Assembly: GCA_029259875.1 (NCBI GenBank)
Contig: JAJDEK010000253.1
Coordinates: forward strand, 1 to 11,487
DNA from: Planctomycetaceae bacterium
Lineage (GTDB): Bacteria > Planctomycetota > Planctomycetia > Planctomycetales > Planctomycetaceae
Direction: 5' to 3'
Length of the DNA stretch: 11,487 nucleotides
A program made the translations under genes and the position numbers. A model generated the notes under the pieces. It ran no database searches and was not told the DNA's origin. It saw only the letters and a program-made list of their open reading frames with translations. Shown here one piece after another: positions 6,976 through 11,487 of the stretch (position 1 is the stretch's first letter; each line of letters opens with the position of its first letter).

Positions 6976-8300
6976 ACAAACTCACTTCCAAACAACGTAA
7001 ACTTGCGTATGTCATTGCCATTATTGTACTGCTGATCCCAGTGATCTGGTTAGGTATGCCTTCCACGGGTGAAGAAGGTTCTGGCGGTGAACTTGCACAA
7101 TTACGTGTCAAACATGAACTCGGTGAAAGCACATTAGGTGATGTGGACCCTTCCAGTGCTTCCATGAATTTTGTCCTACTGGGATTACGGGGAATTGCCA
7201 CCAATCTATTGTGGATGGATGCAAACGATTATCAGAAACGAAAGGAATGGGCCAAGCTCCGTTCCACCGTCGATTCGATCATCTTGTTGCAACCGCATTA
7301 TATGAAAGTCTGGGACTTTCAGGGTTGGAATCTGGCATATAATGTTTCCGCTGAATGGGATGCCGTAGAAGACCGCTATTTCTGGGTTAAGGAAGGCATC
7401 AAATTCCTGAATGAAGGGGTTCAGCGCAATGAACGTTTCCCCGAACTCGACTGGAAAGTCGCAAACTTGCATGGACAAAAAGTAGGACGCTCTGATGAGT
7501 GGAGGCTTTTCAGAAAATTCTATAAGGTCGATCCAGATACAGAACGTTATGAAGACGGTCCTGACCCAGAAATCAATCCCGAACGCTTGGATAACTATCA
7601 AGTCGCTAAAGAACACTTCCTGTTGGCGAATGAAAAAGAACTGAAGCATAAACAACACTTGCAAATGCGGATGTTGTTCCGTGCATCGCCTTGGCATGCT
7701 CAATTCGACTATGCGAATGCCATGCAGCGAGAAGGAACATTCGGAAAACAGCGAACCGATGCCTGGGCACAAGGATTTAAAGATTGGACTACCATTTTTG
7801 GTCGGGAAGAATTCATCACTCCCAAAGGTCCCATCGTGTTGGAATGGACCGAAGATGACATCAAGGATCTCGCAAATCGGGACGAGAACATTTCTGAAGC
7901 TGATGTAAGACATTGGACTAACCGCTACCAGGATACGTCTAATTATCGCTTCTGGCGAACCCGTGCTCTTTCCGAATCGGAAACAGAGACCATCGACGCC
8001 CACAAAGCGATTTACGATGGTGAGCAACTCTTCCGAAGTGGTAAGTTCGATGAAGCGAATGTCCAACTTGAAAAAGGCATGCAGTTGTATGCAAAGGTAT
8101 TAAACAAATACCCCAGCTTGTTGAGCGAAGACTTAGCGATAGAAGAAGGGCTACAGGCCATCATACTCTGGCGTTACATTCATGATCTGAAAGGTCTGCC
8201 AATTCCTGATAGCTATCCGCTAAAACCATTGTGGAATAAAGAACAAGGTCGTGTGCCGCAGCTAGAAAACGATTTGCGTCGTCGCTACGGAATTCAATAA
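6972..8300 (+). CDS. Membrane-anchored TPR-like protein, ABC operon partner
   Basis: A 442-aa protein with a short basic N-terminus, one membrane helix (about 11-29) and a large soluble part probably facing the periplasm. No enzymatic motif is visible. Near the membrane there is a conserved-looking block GLRGIATNLLWMDANDYQKR (71-90) and WDFQGWNLAYNVSAEWD (114-130), rich in Trp and helical, which resembles the N-terminal block of some envelope TPR proteins. Near the C-terminus, IYDGEQLFRSGKFDEANVQL (347-366) continuing to NKYP has the spacing of a TPR helix pair. Start choice is firm: GGAGG (6963-6967) sits four bases before the ATG, which overlaps the permease stop. Coupled translation argues that it is a dedicated subunit or scaffold of the ABC system. 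Role is inferred from context. Confidence 0.85.
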   Translation: MNKLTSKQRKLAYVIAIIVLLIPVIWLGMPSTGEEGSGGELAQLRVKHELGESTLGDVDPSSASMNFVLLGLRGIATNLLWMDANDYQKRKEWAKLRSTVDSIILLQPHYMKVWDFQGWNLAYNVSAEWDAVEDRYFWVKEGIKFLNEGVQRNERFPELDWKVANLHGQKVGRSDEWRLFRKFYKVDPDTERYEDGPDPEINPERLDNYQVAKEHFLLANEKELKHKQHLQMRMLFRASPWHAQFDYANAMQREGTFGKQRTDAWAQGFKDWTTIFGREEFITPKGPIVLEWTEDDIKDLANRDENISEADVRHWTNRYQDTSNYRFWRTRALSESETETIDAHKAIYDGEQLFRSGKFDEANVQLEKGMQLYAKVLNKYPSLLSEDLAIEEGLQAIILWRYIHDLKGLPIPDSYPLKPLWNKEQGRVPQLENDLRRRYGIQ

Positions 8301-8325
8301 CACACGATTGTTGCTTTCAAAAAAC

Positions 8326-8360
8326 AAAAGAGCCATCTATATTCAGATGGCTCTTTTTTT
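8326..8360 (+). terminator. Strong intrinsic terminator, probably bidirectional
   Basis: The core stem GAGCCATCT (8330-8338) pairs perfectly with AGATGGCTC (8345-8353) around the six-base loop ATATTC and runs straight into seven T's (8354-8360). It lies 25 bases after the ABC operon stop. The A-rich left flank (8321-8329) gives CTTTTGTTTT on the opposite strand, so it can also end the convergent LamG gene, whose stop is at 8411. Confidence 0.92.
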
Positions 8361-8410
8361 GTTACTCATTCATCTTGTCAAAAAAATACAGCACTTACAC
8401 AGAGCAAACA

Positions 8411-10063
8411 TCACTTACTTGCCCGATGCATTTTTGAAATCTCATCGGCATGCAAAGCACGTTGATAGACACGCATGTCTTTCATTTTCCCGTTGAAATA
8501 ATCGTGTGAACCAAAGCCTATCTTCAGCGGCTTGCTGTTTGTCAAGTCATACTTGGCGGGGTCAAATTGCGAAGACGTTGCCACCAACTTGCCATCGACG
8601 TAGAGTTTGAGACGGTCTTTTCCTTTGACAGCTACGATGTGCCGCCAACCAGGTTTGAGTGCAGTATCATAAGTCGCGTTTTTGCCTGCTTCGATAGAAT
8701 GCACACGACCGGCAGGCAGAGTTCCAGCAAACAACCGCCCCTGATAGACGGCCATTGACCAAACCCGGCGGTAGCGGACATCTGGAGTGAAATCAAGACG
8801 CCCGGTATTAGTCCAGTCGACTCCGCCGTCATAGCGATAAACCTCAGCCAGTGGAAGAGAGCCCGCATACATCTTGCCATTATAAACAGCCAGCGGCATG
8901 CTCTCTTTCTCTTCGCCCAATCGACCGGCAAGCGCCCATTTATTATCGCCGGCATAGCGATACACTTCTGCATGCGGCCACTCACTCACGTAAAGGTTCC
9001 CCTCGTAAACGGCAAACCCATACGTTTGAGTCGACTCGCCGACTTTTCCGGCGTGCGACCATGTCTTTCCATTAAAACGATAGACGGCTCCTTCGTCATA
9101 GCCAGAAGCATAAAGATCTCCATTGTAAATGGCCAAAGATTCCACACGTTTCCCATTAGGAACACCACAAGAGGTCCAGCGTTTTCCGCCGTCATAGCGA
9201 TAAAACGAAGCAGGGGCATACATCGAAGAAGCATACAAGCTGCCTTTGTAAACGACCATGCCATTGATCGACTCTACCTCTGGCAATTTACCACAGTGCA
9301 TCCATTTACCATCTCCTTCATAGCGGTAAACATTGCCTCCCAGATTCGGGTTTTCTGATTCCGCCAAAGAGGAACCCCTGAGTCGATACTTTCCCGTGGC
9401 GGCATAGAGTTTACCTTCAAAGACAGCCAGTGAGGTAACGGAATTACATAGATCGGGTGCACCACAGTCGATCCACTTTTGATCGCCATCAAACCGAAAC
9501 ACACGACCGGCTGCTTCTTTACCGGGAACGCAAGTCCCCGCAAATAGTTGCCCATCATAAACGGCCATACTAAAAACCAGAATAGCATCTCCCAGCCGTC
9601 CATGGTCCGTCCACTTTGCATCGATATTTCCATTATCAATCCCAAACTGAAGATGGCGGTCGTTGGATTGACTGCTGGTAACTCCCGCATTGTTTTTGAT
9701 ACAGAGCTGAAAACCTTTGCGATTCTGGGGATCATATTTGCTGAGTACATTACCAATGACATCGCCTAAGTCTGCGCTCGTATTCACATTCACAGAAATG
9801 GAAAATTCACCAGTTCCCAGAGCCAAAGATTTAGAATGTGGGACCTCAATAAAAGCAGTCTGCCCATCGAAGGACGCTGGTTGACGAGGCTTGAGAAGCA
9901 CACCATGATTCATACCATTGTTATGAAAACCAGATTGATCTTTTGCGTTGCCCATGAGCCGCCAATAGCCAATCAATGAATCTTCTTCAGCAAAAAGTGA
10001 AGTGGCTGGAAAGCTGAGCAGATACAATGCTGTCAGCATCAGCAGGTAAACCGAGTCTCTCAT
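8411..10063 (-). CDS. Secreted LamG protein with inserted seven-bladed beta-propeller
   Basis: A 550-aa exported protein. Start: the frame stays open to a TTG at 10081, but ATG 10063-10061 is preferred because AAAGGA precedes it by nine bases and the signal peptide begins there. Residues 1-25 form a signal peptide (hydrophobic core YLLMLTALYLL, cleavage after SLFA). Residues about 29-145 are the first half of a LamG/concanavalin-like domain (GYWRLMGNAKDQSGFHNNG, ASFDGQTAFIEVPHS). Then seven copies of AVYxGxLYA...VYRYxGxxxW...G begin at 167, 213, 270, 311, 351, 392 and 438, with KWTDHG (150-155) as closing strand: a seven-bladed propeller. From about 466 the LamG fold resumes (GWRHIVAVKGKDRLKLYVDG, then FNGKMKDMRVYQRALHADEI). 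Likely a carbohydrate- or surface-binding protein; no catalytic motif. Single gene, divergent from the GntR regulator. Confidence 0.9.
   Translation of the reverse strand: MRDSVYLLMLTALYLLSFPATSLFAEEDSLIGYWRLMGNAKDQSGFHNNGMNHGVLLKPRQPASFDGQTAFIEVPHSKSLALGTGEFSISVNVNTSADLGDVIGNVLSKYDPQNRKGFQLCIKNNAGVTSSQSNDRHLQFGIDNGNIDAKWTDHGRLGDAILVFSMAVYDGQLFAGTCVPGKEAAGRVFRFDGDQKWIDCGAPDLCNSVTSLAVFEGKLYAATGKYRLRGSSLAESENPNLGGNVYRYEGDGKWMHCGKLPEVESINGMVVYKGSLYASSMYAPASFYRYDGGKRWTSCGVPNGKRVESLAIYNGDLYASGYDEGAVYRFNGKTWSHAGKVGESTQTYGFAVYEGNLYVSEWPHAEVYRYAGDNKWALAGRLGEEKESMPLAVYNGKMYAGSLPLAEVYRYDGGVDWTNTGRLDFTPDVRYRRVWSMAVYQGRLFAGTLPAGRVHSIEAGKNATYDTALKPGWRHIVAVKGKDRLKLYVDGKLVATSSQFDPAKYDLTNSKPLKIGFGSHDYFNGKMKDMRVYQRALHADEISKMHRASK
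8823..8841 (-). repeat. 19-bp exact DNA repeat in the propeller, copy 1
   Basis: CCGCCGTCATAGCGATAAA (plus-strand sense) encodes the VYRYDGG strand of the sixth blade. It is identical to the segment at 9186-9204. Related but diverged versions occur at the other blades. Exact DNA identity suggests blade duplication, though codon preference may contribute. Confidence 0.7.
9186..9204 (-). repeat. 19-bp exact DNA repeat in the propeller, copy 2
   Basis: This segment is identical over 19 bases to 8823-8841 and encodes the FYRYDGG strand of the third blade. The two blades are not adjacent, so a simple recent tandem duplication is not the only explanation. Confidence 0.7.
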
Positions 10064-10210
10064 TCGAATTTGTCCTTTCAAAAATCATGTAAAGCAGATG
10101 CGTGCTTTTTCACATTCTTAAGAAATCTTATAAATTGGTGTGCTAAAAAAATTTGCCAATTCTGATTGTTGCCTTTGAATACCATTCTCTTGAACTTTAT
10201 CCTCCCATCA

Positions 10211-10226
10211 AAAATGAACTCATTTT
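10211..10226. promoter_or_regulatory. Putative operator palindrome, site 1
   Basis: AAAATGA-AC-TCATTTT is a perfect 7+2+7 inverted repeat. It matches site 2 (10329-10344) at 14 of 16 positions, and both are preceded by the same C-A. It lies about 150 bases upstream of the LamG start and the same distance upstream of the regulator start, a natural position for a regulator acting on both genes. Confidence 0.5.
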
Positions 10227-10285
10227 CAATCATTAACACGAAGTAAAACAGGTTTTCGATAGCATTCCCAGCAATTAAACATTAT

Positions 10286-10291
10286 TATAAT
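10286..10291 (+). promoter_or_regulatory. Putative -10 box of the GntR regulator gene
   Basis: TATAAT is a perfect -10 hexamer 71 bases before the start codon. The best -35 candidate (TTCCCA, 10265-10270) is poor and only 15 bases away. Transcription would start near 10298, placing operator site 2 in the early transcribed region. Confidence 0.4.
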
Positions 10292-10328
10292 TACTCACAC
10301 CATGAATCTAAGTCAATCTCAGCACGCA

Positions 10329-10344
10329 AAAATGAATTCATATT
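10329..10344. promoter_or_regulatory. Putative operator palindrome, site 2
   Basis: AAAATGAATTCATATT contains the perfect 10-bp palindrome ATGAATTCAT and differs from site 1 at two of 16 positions. It ends 18 bases before the regulator's ATG and downstream of the TATAAT box, a position suited to autorepression. The centres of the two sites are 118 bp apart. Confidence 0.5.
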
Positions 10345-10362
10345 TGCCAGAAAATACACTAT

Positions 10363-11076
10363 ATGAATACTTCGAAGCCACATTCAAGCCCTAGCCCTTT
10401 GGACATATTGAACGTGAATCGTGGACTTGCCCATGAAACATCAACTCTCGTCGAAACGGCATACAACCAAATTCTGCTGCAAATCGTCAGGGGAAAGCTC
10501 CCAAGTGGCACAGTGCTAAAAACCACTAAGCTATCTGACGAACTGGGGCTAAGCAGAACACCCATCGTCCAAGCTTTGCAACGCTTGATTGCAGATGGAA
10601 TCGTGACGCAGATTCCACAACAACGTGCTGTTGTTGCAGAGGGTGCAGACAATTGGCTCGTCGATATTCACGAAATGCGGTTGCTGCTTGAGCCACGCGC
10701 GGCGCTCCACGCGGCCAAGCGTTTGGATTCTGAAACGTTGACATTGCTGTCAGAACATGGAAAAGCAGCAGAACCAACCGAACAACTTGAGTGGGTTCCG
10801 CAAGCTCATGCGTTCGATTACCTACTCCACACGTCTATTGCGCGTGCTTCGGGAAACCTGCCTCTTTGCGAATCGATTTGCAAATGCATGAGTTTCAAAC
10901 GACTAACATATGAAATCTCAGACGATTCACCTGAACTGCTACGGCGGGACTATGCGGAACATTTAATGATTTTAGAAGCGCTGCAAAAAAGACAACCAGA
11001 GACGGCTTCCGCAGCAATACTTTTTCATCTGAGAAGCTCCGTAGAATTTCGAAAGGCTGGTGGAAACATCATCTGA
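10363..11076 (+). CDS. GntR-family transcriptional regulator, FCD (FadR-type) subfamily
   Basis: A 237-aa cytoplasmic DNA-binding protein. The winged helix-turn-helix spans about 30-92, with the family pattern KLPSGTVLKTTKLSDELGLS (45-64) followed by RTP and ending in the wing QIPQQRAVV. The C-terminal FCD all-helical ligand domain spans about 97-230 and retains the four usual metal ligands: Asp152 and His156 (FDYLLH), His200 (AEHLMIL) and His222 (FHLRSS). Such regulators sense carboxylates or other small metabolites and usually repress nearby genes. The recognition helix reads RTPIVQALQRL, where most members have VREAL, so the conserved arginine is replaced by Val69. No good ribosome site precedes the ATG. 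The divergent LamG gene and its own gene are the nearest likely targets; the ligand is unknown. Confidence 0.92.
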   Translation: MNTSKPHSSPSPLDILNVNRGLAHETSTLVETAYNQILLQIVRGKLPSGTVLKTTKLSDELGLSRTPIVQALQRLIADGIVTQIPQQRAVVAEGADNWLVDIHEMRLLLEPRAALHAAKRLDSETLTLLSEHGKAAEPTEQLEWVPQAHAFDYLLHTSIARASGNLPLCESICKCMSFKRLTYEISDDSPELLRRDYAEHLMILEALQKRQPETASAAILFHLRSSVEFRKAGGNII

Positions 11077-11424
11077 ATCTCCTCCCCAAACCACACATGA
11101 CACCAGCCACCAGTTTAGCCAAAAGAATCAGGTGATTTTGATTTCATAATTAAAAGTAGTCATGCAATTTTTACTTCTAGCTAACTCATAAATCTGATTT
11201 ATAATAGAATCAATCTTGAGTCTTCCCAATGGAAAGCATGTAGATGCCTTCGCCCCTTATGGCACACATGTCCTATATGATAATGGTGAAGTGTGATGGC
11301 TCTCACCCAAAGAAATTGCCAGTCCCAACCTGCTTAAACTACTGCAAGCGAAAGCACAGGCTGAGAGTCAGATATATTCTGACGTGACAAATTGGACTTT
11401 CCTCTTCGATCGAGAAACTGTTCT
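11077..11424. other. Region downstream of the regulator
   Basis: After the regulator's TGA no intact gene is visible up to 11424. No strong terminator was found directly after the regulator. The right half contains the interrupted frame described at 11198-11428. Confidence 0.5.
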
Positions 11425-11428
11425 ATGA
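11198..11428 (+). pseudogene. Possible coding remnant broken by one in-frame TGA
   Basis: One plus-strand frame reads SLPNGKHVDAFAPYGTHVLY (starting at 11219) and on to DNGEV, hits TGA (11294-11296), then continues WLSPKEIASPNLLKLLQAKA and about 24 more residues to a TGA at 11426-11428. The residue mix looks protein-like on both sides of the stop, but no ATG starts the first part and none restarts the second. I do not recognise the protein. It may be a decayed gene, a frameshifted gene, or a chance open frame. A TATAAT (11200-11205) lies at its left end. Confidence 0.3.
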
Positions 11429-11487
11429 GAATACCACTTCACAAAATTCAGGTGGCTACTGATTCCGAACAAAAGATTGAGAATCTA
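11425..11487 (+). CDS. Possible start of a gene cut by the right edge
   Basis: An ATG at 11425, overlapping the stop of the preceding frame as ATGA, opens a frame of 21 codons (MRIPLHKIQVATDSEQKIEN and one more) that is still open at the window end. The ATGA overlap is the only supporting evidence; there is no clear ribosome site, and 21 residues are too few to identify a family. Confidence 0.25.
   Translation, partial: MRIPLHKIQVATDSEQKIENL

Larger units (their letters stand above)
10064..10362. other. Divergent intergenic region, LamG gene and GntR regulator
   Basis: These 299 AT-rich bases separate two divergent genes and should hold both promoters. Visible: two near-identical palindromes (10211-10226, 10329-10344), a consensus -10 TATAAT facing the regulator (10286-10291), and a short stem AAAGCA/TGCTTT (10091-10096, 10103-10108) in the LamG gene leader. 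No promoter for the LamG gene could be fixed. Confidence 0.55.

Noticed and set aside
7206..8066. Long minus-strand open frame of 286 codons opposite the TPR-like gene
   Set aside because: It lies wholly antisense to a well-supported gene with a strong ribosome site and operon context; its translation is rich in Phe, Ile and Cys without domain motifs, and it reflects codon composition of the plus-strand gene.
8308..8496. 62-codon plus-strand open frame after the ABC operon
   Set aside because: It runs through the strong terminator and into the 3' end of the convergent LamG gene.
10064..10081. TTG start adding six residues to the LamG/propeller protein
   Set aside because: The ribosome site AAAGGA lies inside this extension and is correctly spaced for the ATG at 10063, which also gives a normal signal peptide.
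10091..10110. Terminator-like hairpin AAAGCA/TGCTTT followed by TT
   Set aside because: No plus-strand gene ends there and the stem is short and A/T rich; it lies in the LamG gene leader and is more likely chance.
11294..11296. TGA read as selenocysteine
   Set aside because: The surrounding residues (NGEV-WLSP) show no redox motif, the frame has no start codon, and I see only a weak TGGC/GCCA stem downstream, not a convincing SECIS.
1..11487. CRISPR arrays, tRNA or rRNA genes, transposases, defence genes
   Set aside because: I looked on both strands and saw no regularly spaced repeats, cloverleaf-like segments, transposase motifs or known defence domains.

Overview
The window looks like chromosomal DNA of a Gram-negative-type bacterium, most likely a planctomycete (Gimesia/Planctomycetaceae-like). 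This rests on moderate GC, long AT-rich intergenic gaps, a short-form DUF58 protein, a secreted LamG/beta-propeller protein, and a large ABC-2 permease followed by a membrane-anchored helical-repeat protein. The assignment comes from gene style and not from a database match. I see no rRNA, tRNA, CRISPR array or insertion sequence.

Layout, left to right. (1) 1-374, minus: the N-terminal part of DNA primase (dnaG) with its CHC2 zinc finger, running off the left edge and preceded by a good promoter near 493-520. (2) 830-2440, minus: a 536-aa protein of unknown function with three CxxC-type zinc ribbons, a long acidic linker and a polybasic patch. (3) 2980-3876, plus: a stand-alone DUF58 (von Willebrand A-like) protein with no MoxR ATPase beside it, behind an extended -10 promoter and a perfect palindrome. 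(4) 4325-8300, plus: a three-gene unit of ABC ATPase, ABC-2-type permease with a roughly 190-residue soluble loop, and a single-pass membrane protein with TPR-like C-terminal helices. The last two genes overlap by ATGA, and the unit ends in a strong, probably bidirectional terminator (8326-8360). (5) 8411-10063, minus: a secreted protein in which a LamG fold appears to be interrupted by a seven-bladed beta-propeller. (6) 10363-11076, plus: a GntR-family (FCD-type) regulator, divergent from the LamG gene. Two almost identical 16-bp palindromes lie in the shared upstream region and are good operator candidates. (7) 11077-11487: no confident complete gene. There is a coding-like frame broken by one TGA, followed through an ATGA overlap by an ORF that is open to the right edge.

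How the genes may work together: the ABC ATPase, permease and anchored protein are probably one envelope complex, judged by order, coupling and shared terminator; the substrate cannot be read from sequence. DUF58 proteins usually act with MoxR chaperones, so its partner is probably elsewhere. The GntR regulator probably controls itself and possibly the divergent LamG/propeller gene. No defence system or obvious mobile element is visible. The items most worth following up are the split-LamG architecture, the ABC trio, and the paired palindromes combined with the atypical recognition helix of the regulator.
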